From: Entophlyctis helioformis
Lineage: Eukaryota > Chytridiomycota > Chytridiomycetes > Chytridiales > Chytriomycetaceae
Reading direction: 5' to 3'
Assembly (NCBI GenBank): GCA_025526915.1
Contig: JAHLKH010000296.1
Location: 1-22,947 of the forward strand
DNA length: 22,947 nucleotides
Notes under the pieces: generated by a model
Database searches by the model: none
Told to the model about the DNA's origin: nothing
Seen by the model: the letters and a program-made list of their open reading frames with translations, nothing else
Made by a program: the position numbers and the translations under genes
Shown: positions 1-13,100 of the stretch, piece after piece
Numbering within the stretch: the first letter of the stretch is position 1
Layout: every line of letters starts with the position of its first letter

Positions 1-1195
1 GCCGAGCGCATCCGGTTCATTCTCGCCGATGCCGGCGTGACGGTTGTGCTGTCGACCGAGTCTGAACAAGAGCACATCGACCAGCTGCAGCTTCCATCCA
101 CCGTGCGAGTTGTGATGGTGTCGGCGATCTCGCAGCCGCACATCAACCAAGGCTGTTGTCGCATTCCAGGCATCGGCTGACATGCAGCACGCTGCATCTC
201 GATCGGATGTGTTCATGATCGTGTACACGTCAGGGTCGACGGGCTCCCAAGGGAGTGCCAGTGCCGCATGCAGGTGCCATCAATATCGTCAGCAACTGCA
301 ACCAGCGATTCGGATGCACACCAGGCATGCGAATGGCGCAGTTCATGGCCATCGGATTCGACGGCTGCCAGTGCGAGATCTGGACAGCGCTCTGCAATGG
401 CGGCACTCTTGTGCTCCGAGAGGATGATGCATTCGCCACCATTGCCAAGGTCGACGCCATCATCATCACACCAACCGGTCTATCGCAGCTTGGCGATCCG
501 TCCAACTTCCCTGGTCTAAAGTTTGTGAGCGTTGCCGGTGAGGCGTGTCCCAAAGAGCTCAAGGATCTGTGGTCGTCCAATGTCACTTCACGAATGCATA
601 TGGGCCGTCTGAGATCTCGATCATGTCGCACGCCGCCAAGCTCGCTGTTGGCGATGACATCACAATAGGGTCTGCCATCACACGCCTCGTGCTACATCCT
701 GGACGAGCAGAGCGCCGCGTGCCTGCTGGTGTGATGGGCGAGATGTTGATTGGCGGCATTGGCGTGTCGCCTGGATACATCAACCTTCCCGAGATGACGG
801 CCGACAAGTTCCTGGCCGATCCGTTTGCGAGCGGCGAGTTTGCAGCCAAGTGTGGCAGCCGCATGTTCAAGACGGGCGATCTCGGACGCATGCTTCCCGA
901 CGGCCGCTTCGAGATCATTGGACGCCGCGACGACCAGGTCAAGCTCAAGGGATACCGCATTGAGCTGGACGAGGTTGCAGCCGCACTGATGAAGCACCCG
1001 CGTGTGACGGCGGCGGCAGCGATCGTCAAGGACAAGACGCACCTGGTTGGCTTGTGACACCAGCCGACATTGATGCCGACGAGCTGCGCGATGTGGTGTC
1101 CGAGCACCTGCCAGCGTACATGGTGCCGGCCGTGTTTGTGGGACTGGACGCCATGCCAACCAACGCCAACGGCAAGACGGACAAGAAGGCACTCG
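1..1195 (+). other. NRPS adenylation domain A1 (5' truncated)
   Basis: Activates one amino acid with ATP. The window opens just after core A2; the remaining cores are present: A3 (YTSGSTG, about 223), the pocket helix FDGCQCE (about 357), A5 NAYGPSE (about 595), TGDLGR (about 870), GYRIELDEV (about 950) and NGKTDKK (about 1168). By eye alignment to GrsA, pocket positions read D-G-C-I-S-A-A-I-M-K, close to those of A5; I cannot name the substrate. The frame breaks at about 126-150, 247, 590, 680-712 (net zero) and 1053. Each break is explained by small losses relative to the matching place in other modules. Confidence 0.93.
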
Positions 1196-4100
1196 CCGCC
1201 ATGGACGTTGTGATTGTCGTCGAGAGCCTGTCGAGCGATGCCGAGATGCGCATGGCAGCCGTGTGGGCCGATGTGCTTGGTGTGCCAGTCGAGTCGATTG
1301 GCCGCAACACGTCGTTCTTTGCACTCGGTGGCGACTCGATCTCGGCCATCAAGACAGCGACAGCATGCCAGCGTGCGGGTCTGCCGATCACGGTGCCGCA
1401 GCTGTTCAAGACACAGACGCTGTCACGCTCAGCCGCACTCGCCGACAAGGCAGCCTCGGCTGGCGACTCTGGCTCTGACAGCACACCAGTGTGGCCGGCT
1501 GCCACTCTCTCTCAGGACACGCTCGATGAGATTGCTGCCGACTGGACCGACCGACTCGGACTGGATGCATCGACCATGGACGCATTCCCTGCCACGCCAC
1601 TGCAGTCTGGCATGGTTGCAGCCACGATCCAGGATGCATCGGCGTATATCAACCAGGTGCCACTGCAAGCCACACAGGCGATCGATGTGGCTGCTCTCGA
1701 GGCGGCATTCCGCACGCTTGTGCAGCACCACGCCATCCTGCGCACATCGTTTGTGCCGACATCGACTGGCGGCATTGTGCAGGTTGTGCGGCCGCAGATC
1801 GACGAGCGCGATGTTGCACTCGAGCGTGTCACTCTCACAGCCAGCATGGACATTGCCGCGTTCCTCGACCAAGACAAGACTCGTGGCTTTGCCGTCGGCG
1901 ACAAGCACTGGATCCGCCTGTCGCTGCTGACCCACACGGCCGACTCGCACCCTGTTGTTGTGCTCACGATCCACCACACGCTGTACGACGGCTGGTCGAT
2001 GCCGATGATCATGGGAGACCTGCTTGCCGCGTATGGCGGCCACGCACTCGAGGAGCGACCCGCATTCCGGTCTGTGGTGGACTACATCACCGCACAGGAT
2101 GCAGCCACAACCGAGTCGTTCTGGCGCGAGTACCTTGCCGGTGTTGCACCAGCCGAGCCACTGTCGCTGGCAAGTGGGACTCTGAGGATGCCTCCGAGGA
2201 CAAGCCGCTGTCGCTCGAGTGCAGCCTGCCGATGCCGCAGATGCAGGCGGCATGCAAGGCGGCAGGCGTCACAGCCGCCGTGTTCCTCAAGGCGGCATGG
2301 GCCATGACGCTGCGCAAGTACACGCGATCCAGCGATGTCGTGTTTGGCCAGGTGCTGTCTGGCCGTGAGATCCCCGTTGCTGGTGCCGACCGGTAAGTCG
2401 CATGCTGTTGTTGCTGCTTGTTGTTGGTGTGTGTATGGCTGATGACTGACACTCGCACATGCATCCCTGACTGCAGCATTGTTGGAGCCATGATCAACAC
2501 CGTGCCGTGCAGAGTGCGCATCGACTCGGATGGCACTGATGCGGCCGATGTCTGCGTGCTGTGCAGTCTGACCACGGACAGATGCTGCCACACTCGCACA
2601 CGGGTCTGATCGACATGCAGAAGTGGAGTGGTCTCGCATCGGACGCCAGGTGTTCCAGACACTGTTTGTGTTTGAGAACCTGCCAGAGGACGACCGTCTG
2701 TCAGGCGATGCTGCTGCCCAGCTGCCGTTCAACAGCTTCGATCAAAGCAGCATCCGCTCGCTCGCGTACGCTTTGAGCTGATCCTGTTCCCGCACTCTGA
2801 CGGCTTCACATGGACGGCGAAGCGTGACTTTGCACAGCTGTCGCACACGCAGGCATCGTCGATCCTGGCCGAGTTTGACTTCACGGTCGGCCAGCTTGCA
2901 GCCGCACTTGCATCCAAGTCGTCGATCGAGCCGCTGTGGGATCTGTCCCTTGCCCAGACACAGCTGCTCGATGCACACAGCTTCGGACCACTCGTGGATC
3001 TGCCATACGAGGCAGTGCACCACGGCTTCGAGGCAGTCGCTGCCGAGCATCCCGACTGGACGGCCGTCGAGTACGGCGACGAGTCGATCACGTATGGCGC
3101 GATGGACAAGTGCGGCACTCTGCTTGCCAACCAGATCGTCGCACTTGGCGGCATTGGCGTTGGCTCGCGCGTCGCAGTGATCATGCAGCGATGCCTCGAG
3201 TTCCCGCTTGCACTGCTCGCTGTGCTCAAGACTGGCGCGACGATTGTGCCGCTCGACTCCAAGTTCCCAGCCGAGCGCATCCGGTTCATTCTCGCCGATG
3301 CCGGCGTGACGGTTGTGCTGTCGACCGAGTCTGAACAAGAGCACATTGACAGCTGCAGCTGCCATCCACCGTGCGAGTTGTGATGGTGTCGGCCGATGCT
3401 CTCAGACAGCCGCATCAACCAAGGCTGTTGTCGCATTCCAGGCATCGGCTGACATGCAGCACGCCGCATCTCGATCGGATGTGTTCATGATCGTGTACAC
3501 GTCAGGCTCGACGGGCAACCCCAAGGGGTCCCAGTGCCGCATGCTGGTGCCATCAACATCGTCAGCAACTGCAACCAGCGATTCGGATGCACACCAGGCA
3601 TGCGAATGGCGCAGTTCATGGCAGTCGGATTCGACGGCTGCCAATGGGAGACATGGTCCGCTCTGAACAATGGCGCACTCTTGTGCTCCGAGGAACGATA
3701 CGCTCGAGTTTGGCAATGGTCAACCCATCTCATCACGCCACCGGTCTTGCCATCTCGGATCCCCGCCAGTTCCCGAACCTGAAGACAATCACCGTTGGCG
3801 GCGAAGCTTGTCCCAAGGAGCTCAAGGATCTGTGGTGCCGTTTGTGACTTCCACAACGCATACGGACCACGGAATCTCGATCATTCTCATATCCATCCGA
3901 TGGACACGTATCCGACATTCACTCGGTGGCCCGTTCGAACGTTCTGCTACATCCTTGACGAGCAGATGCGCCGCGTGCCTGCTGGTGTGATGGGCGAGAT
4001 GTTCATTGGCGGCATTGGCGTGTCGCCTGGATACATCAACCTTCCCGAGATGACGGCCGACAAGTTCCTGGCCGATCCGTTTGCGAGCGGCGAGTTTGCA

Positions 4101-7100
4101 GCCAAGTGTGGCAGCCGCATGTTCAAGACGGGCGATCTCGGACGCATGCTTCCCGACGGCCGCTTCGAGATCATTGGACGCCGCGACGACCAGGTCAAGC
4201 TCAAGGGATACCGCATTGAGCTGGACGAGGTTGCAGCCGCACTGATGAAGCACCCGCGTGTGACGGCGGCCGGCAGCGATCGTCAAGGACAAGACGCACC
4301 TGGTTGGCTTTGTGACACCGGCCGACATTGACGCCGACGAGCTGCGCGATGTGGTGTCGAGCACCTGCCAGCGTACATGGTGCCGGCCGTGTTTGTGGGA
4401 CTGGACGCCATGCCGACCAACGCCAACGGCAAGACGGACAAGAAGGCACTCGCCGCCATGGACGTTGTGATTGTCGTCGAGAGCCTGTCGAGCGATGCCG
4501 AGATGCGCATGGCAGCCGTGTGGGCCGATGTGCTTGGCGTGCCAGTCGAGTCGATTGGCCGCAACACGTCGTTCTTTGCACTCGGTGGCGACTCGATCTC
4601 GGCCATCAAGACAGCGACAGCATGCCAGCGTGCGGGTCTGCCGATCACGGTGCCGCAGCTGTTCAAGACACAGACGCTGTCACGCTCAGCCGCACTCGCC
4701 GACAAGGCAGCCTCGTCTGGCGACTCTGGCTCTGACAGCACGCCAGTGTGGCCGGCTGCCACTCTCTCCAGGACACGCTCGATGAGATTGCGCCGACTGG
4801 ACCGACCGACTCGGATGGATGCATCGACCATGGACGCATTCCCTGCCACGCCACTGCAGTCTGGCATGGTTGCAGCCACGATCCAGGATGCATCGGCGTA
4901 TATCAACCAGTGCCACTGCAAGCCACGCAGGCGATCGATGTGGCTGCACTCGAGGCGGCATTCCGCACGCTTGTGCAGCACCACGCCATCCTGCGCACAT
5001 CGTTTGTGCCGACATCGACTGGCGGCATTGTGCAGGTTGTGCGGCCGCAGATCGACGAGCGTGATGTTGCACTCGAGCGTGTCACTCTCACAGCCGACAT
5101 GGACATTGCCGCGTTCCTCGACCAAGACAAGGCTCGTGGCTTTGCCGTCGGCGACAAGCACTGGATCCGCCTGTCGCTGCTGACCCACACGGCCGACTCG
5201 CACCCTGTTGTTGTGCTCACGATCCACCACACGCTGTACGACGGCTGGTCGATGCCGATGATCATGGGAGACCTGCTTGCAGCGTATGGCGGCCACGCAC
5301 TCGAGGAGCGACCCGCATTCCGGTCTGTGGTGGACTACATCGCCGCACAGGATGCAGCCCCAACCGAGTCGTTCTGGCGCGAGTACCTTGCCGGTGTTGC
5401 ACCAGCCGAGCCACTGTCGCTTGGCAAGTGGGACTCTGAGGATGCCTCCGAGGACAAGCCGCTGTCGCTCGAGTGCAGCCTGCCGATGCCGCAGATGCAG
5501 GCGGCGTGCAAGGCGGCAGGCGTCACGGCGCCGTGTTCCTCAAGGCGGCATGGGCCATGACGCTGCGCAAGTACACGCGATCCAGCGATGTCGTGTTTGG
5601 CCAGGTGCTGTCTGGCCGCGAGATCCCCGTTGCTGGTGCCGACGGTAAGTCGCATGCTGTTGTTGCTGCTTGTGGTTGGTGTGTGCATGGCTGATGACTG
5701 ACACTCGCACATGCATCCCTGACTGCAGCATTGTTGGAGCCATGATCAACACCGTGCCGTGCAGAGTGCGCATCGACTCGGATGGCACTGATGCGGCCGA
5801 TGTCCTGCGTGCATCCAGGCGGACCACGGACAGATGCTGCCACACTCGCACACGGGTCTGATCGACGTGCACAAGTGGAGCGGTCTCGCATCGGACGCCA
5901 AGCTGTTCCAGACACTGTTTGTGTTTGAGAACCTGCCAGAGGACGACCGTCTGTCAGGCGATGCTGCTGCCCAGCTGCCGTTCACAACTTGCGTCAAAGC
6001 ATCGTCCGCTCTTGCATACGACTTTGAGCTGATCCTGTTCCCGAGTGCACTGGCATCAGCCTGACGGCACTGTACGACTTTGACAGCTGTCGCACACGCA
6101 GGCGTCGTCGATCCTGGCCGAGTTTGACTTCACGGTCGGCCAGCTTGCAGCCGCACTTGCATCCAAGTCGTCGATCGAGTCGCTGTGGGATCTGTCGCCT
6201 GCTCAGATGCAGCTGCTCGATGCACACAGCTTCGGACCACTCGTGGATCTGCCATACGAGGCAGTGCACCACGGCTTCGAGGCACGCGCAGTGGAGCATC
6301 CCGACTGGACGGCCGTCGAGTACGGCGACGAGTCGATCACGTATGGCGAATGGACAAGTGCGGCACTCTGCTTGCCAACCAGATCGTCGCACTTGGCGGC
6401 ATTGGCGTTGGCTCGCGCGTCGCAGTGATCATGCAGCGATGCCTCGAGTTCCCGCTTGCACTGCTCGCTGTGCTCAAGACTGGCGCGACGATTGTGCCGC
6501 TCGACTCCAAGTTCCCAGCCGAGCGCATCCGGTTCATTCTCGCCGATGCCGGCGTGACGGTTGTGCTGTCGACCGAGTCTGAACAAGAGCACATTGACAA
6601 GCTGCAGCTGCCATCCACCGTGCGAGTTGTGATGGTGTCAGCCGATGCTCTCCAGGCAGCCGCATCAACCAAGGCTGTGTCGCATTCCAGGCATCGGCTG
6701 ACAAGCAGCACGCTGCATCTCGATCGGATGTGTTCATGATCGTGTACACGTCAGGCTCGACGGGCAACCCCAAGGGCGTGCCAGTGACACACGGTGGCAT
6801 GCTCAACATCGTCGCCTTAACATCAGCAAATGTCGGATGCGTGCCTGGTGCCCGTGTCATGCAGTTCATGGCCATTGGATTCGACATGTGCCAGTGGGAA
6901 GTTGGGGATCGCTGTGCCACGGCTGCACTCTTGTGCTCCGCGAAGAGGACGCGTTCGCCACTGTTGCCACGTCGACGTCTTGATGATCACACCCACGGGT
7001 CTCGCTCAGCTTGGAACCCCGCCGACTATCCCCGACTCAAGAGCGTTACCGTCGCGGCGAAGTCTGCCCAGGGAGCTCAAGGATCTGTGGGCGTCCAAGT

Positions 7101-10100
7101 CACGTTCACAACGCATACGGACCGTCGGAGACGTTTGTCTCACACGCTGCTCTCATTGATCAAGGACTGCGTGACGGTCGGGCCATTGGAGCCAAACATG
7201 ACGTCGTACATCCTTGACGAGCAGATGCGTCGCGTGCCTGCTGGTGTGATGGGCGAGATGTTCATTGGCGGCATTGGCGTGTCGCCTGGATACATCAACC
7301 TTCCCGAGATGACGGCCGACAAGTTCCTGGCCGATCCGTTTGCGAGCGGCGAGTTTGCAGCCAAGTGTGGCAGCCGCATGTTCAAGACGGGCGATCTCGG
7401 ACGCATGCTTCCCGACGGCCGCTTCGAGATCATTGGACGCCGCGACGACCAGGTCAAGCTCAAGGGATACCGCATTGAGCTGGACGAGGTTGCAGCCGCA
7501 CTGATGAAGCACCCGCGTGTGACGGCGGCGGCAGCGATTGTCAAGGACAAGACGCACCTGGTTGGCTTTGTGACACCGCCGACATTGACGCCGACGAGCT
7601 GCGCGATGTGGTGTCGAGCACCTGCCAGCGTACATGGTGCCGGCCGTGTTTGTGGGACTGGACGCCATGCCGACCAACGCCAACGGCAAGACGGACAAGA
7701 AGGCACTCGCCGCCATGGACGTTGTGATTGTCGTCGAGAGCCTGTCGAGCGATGCCGAGATGCGCATGGCAGCCGTGTGGGCCGATGTGCTTGGTGTGCC
7801 GTCGAGTCGATTGGCCGCAACACGTCGTTCTTTGCACTCGGTGGCGACTCGATCTCGGCCATCAAGACGGCGACAGCCTGCCAGCGTGCGGGTCTGCCGA
7901 TCACGGTGCCGCAGCTGTTCAAGACACAGACGCTGTCACGCTCAGCCGCACTCGCCGACAAGGCAGCCTCGGCTGGCGACTCTGGCTCTGACAGCACGCC
8001 AGTGTGGCCGGCTGCCACTCTCTCGCAGGACACGCTCGATGAGATTGCAGCCGAGTGGACCGACCGACTCGGAGTGGATGCATCGACCATGGACGCATTC
8101 CCGCCACGCCGCTGCAGTCTGGCATGGTTGCAGCGACGATCCAGAACGCATCGGCGTATATCAACCAGCTGCCACTGCAAGCCACGCAGGCGATCGACGT
8201 GGATGCACTCGAGGCGGCATTCCGCACGCTTGTGCAGCACCACGCCATCCTGCGCACATCGTTTGTGCCGACATCGACTGCCGGCATTGTGCAGGTTGTG
8301 CGGCCGCAGATCGACGAGCGTGATGTTGCACTCGAGCGTGTCACTCTCACAGCCGACATGGACATTGCCGCGTTCCTCGGCCAAGACAAGGCTCGTGGCT
8401 TCACGTCGGCGACAAGCACTGGATCCGCCTGTCGCTGCTGACCCACACGGCCGACTCGCACCCTGTTGTTGTGCTCACGATTCACCACACGCTGTACGAC
8501 GGCTGGTCACTGCCGATGATCATGGGAGACTGCTTGCAGCATATGGCGGCCACGCACTCGAGGAGCGACCCGCCTTCCGATCTGTGGTGGACTACATCGC
8601 CGCACAGGATGCAGCCGCCACCGAGTCGTTCTGGCGCGAGTACCTTGCTGGCGTTGCACCAGCCGAGCCACTGTCGCTTGGCAAGTGGGACTCTGAGGAT
8701 GCCTCCGAGGACAAGCCGCTGTCGCTCGAGTGCAGCCTGCCGATGCCGCAGATGCAGGCGGCGTGCAAAGCGGCAGGCGTCACGGTCGCCGTGTTCCTCA
8801 AGGCGGCATGGGCCATGACGCTGCGCAAGTACACGCGATCCAGCGATGTCGTGTTTGGCCAGATCACGTCTGGCCGTGACATTCCCTGTTGCTGGTGCCG
8901 ATCGGTGAGTCTCTTGTTCTATTCTTCTCTGGCAGCCTGACAGCCGCTCGCCTATAGACACTGACACCATTGCCATTCTCGCAGTATCATCGGCCCGCTC
9001 ATGAACGCCATGCCGTGCAGAGTCGACTTTTCCAGCCTTGGCGACGGCAACAACGATCTGATTGCTCTTCTCCAGTCGATGCTGCAAGACCACTCGCGCT
9101 GCCTGCCGTTCTCGCAAACCAACGTCCTTGATCTGTCCAAGTGGGCCAATCTCTCTGCACGCGCCAAGGTCTTCAACAGTCTCGTTGTTGTCCAGAACCT
9201 GCCTGATCGTGGATCGTCTGATGCGTTTGAGCCAAAGTCGCTGGGACGCACTACCACACACCGGCCAACTCGATCGAAGTCTACATCGAGCCAAGCACCT
9301 CACGCGTGTTCATGAATGTGATGTTCAACCCTCAGGATATGTCGCACACACAGGCGTCGTCGATCCTGGCCGAGTTTGACTTTACGGTCGGCCAGCTTGC
9401 ATCTGCAGTCGCATCCACATCGACGATCGAGTCGCTGTGGGATCTGTCGCCTGCCCAGTTGCAAACACTTGCCGAGTTTGCTCACGGACCGACCATGCCG
9501 CACACATACGATCTTGTCCACAACGCGATCGAGGCGTGCGCTGCTCTCAACGCCGATGCTGTTGCACTGGATGACGGCACCTCGACCGTCACATACGCAC
9601 AGCTGGATGCACGCGCCAACCAGGTCGCTCATCTGCTGCAGTCGCACGGCGCCACTCGCGAGACGTCTGTTGCGCTCATTGTGACGCGATCGATCGAGTT
9701 TGTTGTTGGACTGCTCGGCGTGCTCAAGTCTGGCGCTGCATTCGTCCCCATCGAGGCATCCACGCCAGCCGACCGGATCAGCTACATGCTCGAGTCGTGC
9801 AATGTGGGCCATGTGCTCACGACGGCAGCAGCAGCACACGCCGTGCCATCGACGTACGGCGGACTTGTGTTCCAGCTGGACGCTCTTCCCTCGGATCTGC
9901 CGACCACCAAGGCAGCCGAGATTGCCACGGCCGATGCACTCGCATACACCATCTTCACATCAGGCACGACCGGACTGCCCAAGGGAGTGCTGATCGAGCA
10001 TGGCGGCGTCTACGAGCGCATTGTCCATCATCCACTTTTCAGTCATCTGGCACCGGCATCAACATGTCGCAGACATACACAGTCGGATTCGATGCCTGTC

Positions 10101-13100
10101 TCCAAGAAGTGTTCTCTGCGCTTACGACCGGAGCGACTCTGCTCCTGTTCGCCAAGGAGTCTATCCTGGACATGATCGCAAAAGCCAACGTGCTTTCGAT
10201 CTCGCCAAGTGGTCTGCAGCAGATTGCGCCACTCGACTATCCGAACCTGCAAGTCATTCTTCTTGGCGCTGAGGCATCTCCACAGCCGCTCGTTGATCTG
10301 TGGGCAAAGCATGTCAAGCTGTACTCGGACTATGGACCGACTGAGATTACGATTCTCGCAACAGCGACATCGCAGCTGCTGCCAGGATCGCATGTGACGC
10401 TCGGCAAGCCGCTTGCCAACACGCGCATCTACGTGCTTGACGACCAGCTGCGCAGTCCCCGTCGGCATCAAGGGCCGCCTGTTCATTGGCGGTGTTGGCA
10501 TTGCGCGCGGATACTTGAACCGTCCCGACTTGACAGCCGAGAAGTTTGTGGCGGACATCAGCCAGCCAGACACACGCATGTACGACACGGGCGACATTGG
10601 ACGATGGAACGCCGACGGCCAGGTCGAGTATCTCGGCCGCAGCGACGATCAAGTCAAGGTCAAGGGATACCGCATTGAGCTTGAGGAGGTGTCCAAGGTG
10701 CTGCAGCAGTGTGCAGGAGTGCAAGGCGTTGTGACGATGGTGCGCGATGGAGCGATTGTTGCGTTTGTGACGCCGACGAGTGTTGCTGTTGAGGCTGTGC
10801 TTGAGCACGCACACGGAACGCTGCCGCAGTACATGGTGCCGTCCGCGATTGTGCTGTTGGAGACGATGCCGATGAACGTCAACGGCAAGGTGAGCAGGCG
10901 ATGGAAGCGGTCATTTGAGTGATGATGAAGAGGAAGATGACGCTGACACATGCGATTGATGATGGCGGTTTGGGATGAATGACAGGCGGACAAGAAGGCA
11001 CTCGCCGCCATGGACGTTGTGATTGTCGTCGAGAGCCTGTCGAGCGATGCCGAGATGCGCATGGCAGCCGTGTGGGCCGATGTGCTTGGTGTGCCAGTCG
11101 AGTCGATTGGTCGCAACACGTCGTTCTTTGCACTCGGTGGCGACTCGATCTCGGCCATCAAGACGGCGACAGCCTGCCAGCGTGCGGGTCTGCCGATCAC
11201 GGTGCCGCAGCTGTTCAAGACACAGACGCTGTCACGCTCAGCCGCACTCGCCGACAAGGCAGCCTCGTCTGGCGACTCTGGCTCTGACAGCACGCCAGTG
11301 TGGCCGGCTGCCACTCTCTCGCAGGACACGCTCGATGAGATTGCAGCCGAGTGGACCGACCGACTCGGAGTGGATGCATCGACCATGGACGCATTCCCCG
11401 CCACGCCGCTGCAGTCTGGCATGGTTGCAGCGACGATCCAGAACGCATCGGCGTATATCAACCAGCTGCCACTGCAAGCCACGCAGGCGATCGATGTGGA
11501 TGCACTCGAGGCGGCATTCCGCACGCTTGTGCAGCACCACGCCATCCTGCGCACATCGTTTGTGCCGACATCGACTGCCGGCATTGTGCAGGTTGTGCGG
11601 CCGCAGATCGACGAGCGTGATGTTGCACTCGAGCGTGTCACTCTCACAGCCGACATGGACATTGCCGCGTTCCTCGGCCAAGACAAGGCTCGTGGCTTCA
11701 CGGTCGGCGACAAGCACTGGATCCGCCTGTCGCTGCTGACCCACACGGCCGACTCGCACCCTGTTGTTGTGCTCACGATTCACCACACGCTGTACGACGG
11801 CTGGTCACTGCCGATGATCGTGGGAGATCTGCTTGCAGCATATGGCGGCCACGCACTCGAGGAGCGACCCGCATTCCGGTCTGTGGTGGACTACATCGCC
11901 GCACAGGATGCAGCCGCCACCGAGTCGTTCTGGCGCGAGTACCTTGCTGGCGTTGCACCAGCCGAGCCACTGTCGCTTGGCAAGTGGGACTCTGAGGATG
12001 CCTCCGAGGACAAGCCGCTGTCGCTCGAGTGCAGTCTGCCGATGCCGCAGATGCAGGCGGCGTGCAAAGCGGCAGGCGTGACGGTCGCCGTGTTCCTCAA
12101 GGCGGCATGGGCCATGACGCTGCGCAAGTACACTCGATCCAGCGATGTCGTGTTTGGCCAGGTGCTGTCTGGCCGTGAGATCCCTGTTGCTGGTGCCGAT
12201 CGGTGAGTTGCATGGTGTTGTTGCTGCTTGTGGGTTGGCTGAGTGTGCATGGCTGATGACTGACACTCGCACATGCATCCCTGACTGTAGCATTGTTGGA
12301 GCCATGATCAACACCGTGCCGTGCAGAGTGCGCATCGACTCGGATGGCACTGATGCAGCCAATGTCCTGCGTGCCGTGCAGTCTGACCACGGACAGATGC
12401 TGCCACACTCGCACACGGGTCTGATCGACGTGCAGAAGTGGAGTGGTCTCGCATCGGACGCCAAGCTGTTCCAGACACTGTTTGTGTTTGAGAACCTGCC
12501 AGAGGACGACCGTCTGTCTGGTGAAGCCGGTGCCCAGCTGCCGTTCGACAGACTTGGATCACAAGCATCGTCGCGCTCATATGCGTACGACTTTGAGCTG
12601 ATCCTGTTCCCGCACTCTGACGGCTTCACATGGACGGCGAAGCGTGACTTTGGACAGCTGTCGCACACGCAGGCGTCGTCGATCCTGGCCGAGTTTGACT
12701 TCACGGTCGGCCAGCTTGCAGCCGCACTTGCGTCCAAGTCGTCGACCGAGTCGCTGTGGGATCTGTCGCCTTCGCAGACACAGCTGCTCGATGCACACAG
12801 CTTCGGACCACTCGTGGATCTGCCATACGAGGCAGTGCACCACGGCTTCGAGGCACGCGCAGTGGAGCATCCCGACTGGACGGCCGTCGAGTACGGCGAC
12901 GAGTCGATCACGTATGGCGCGATGGACAAGTGCGGCACTCTGCTTGCCAACCAGATCGTCGCACTTGGCGGCATTGGCGTTGGCTCGCGTATCGCAGTGA
13001 TCATGCAGCGATGCCTCGAGTTCCCGCTTGCACTGCTCGCTGTGCTCAAGACCGGCGCGACGATTGTGCCGCTCGACTCCAAGTTCCCAGCCGAGCGCAT

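Larger units (their letters stand above)
8860..10985 (+). repeat. Cassette copy a: C-terminal half of C4 plus A4, intron to intron
   Basis: This 2.1 kb stretch differs from the matching part of modules 1-3, 5 and 6, but is nearly identical to 20081-22222. The right edge is the acceptor of the intron at 10890; the next exon base starts sequence common to all modules (GACAAGAAGGCACTCGCC). The left edge is within about 45 nt of the C4 intron donor. Confidence 0.88.

Noticed and set aside
1327..1345. LGGDSI carrier motif as a sign that each T domain precedes an E domain
   Set aside because: All seven T domains have LGGDSI, yet only T5 is followed by E; the motif is common in fungal carriers and not informative here.
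8881..9000. Gene end and a new gene start between 8940 (stop) and 9001 (ATG)
   Set aside because: The stop is inside an intron preceded by a one-base gain; the flanks are the two halves of one condensation domain.
10918..10985. Synthetase ending at the stop at 10920-10922 after A4
   Set aside because: The stop is inside an intron splitting the A10 motif; splicing joins NGK to ADKK and continues into T4.
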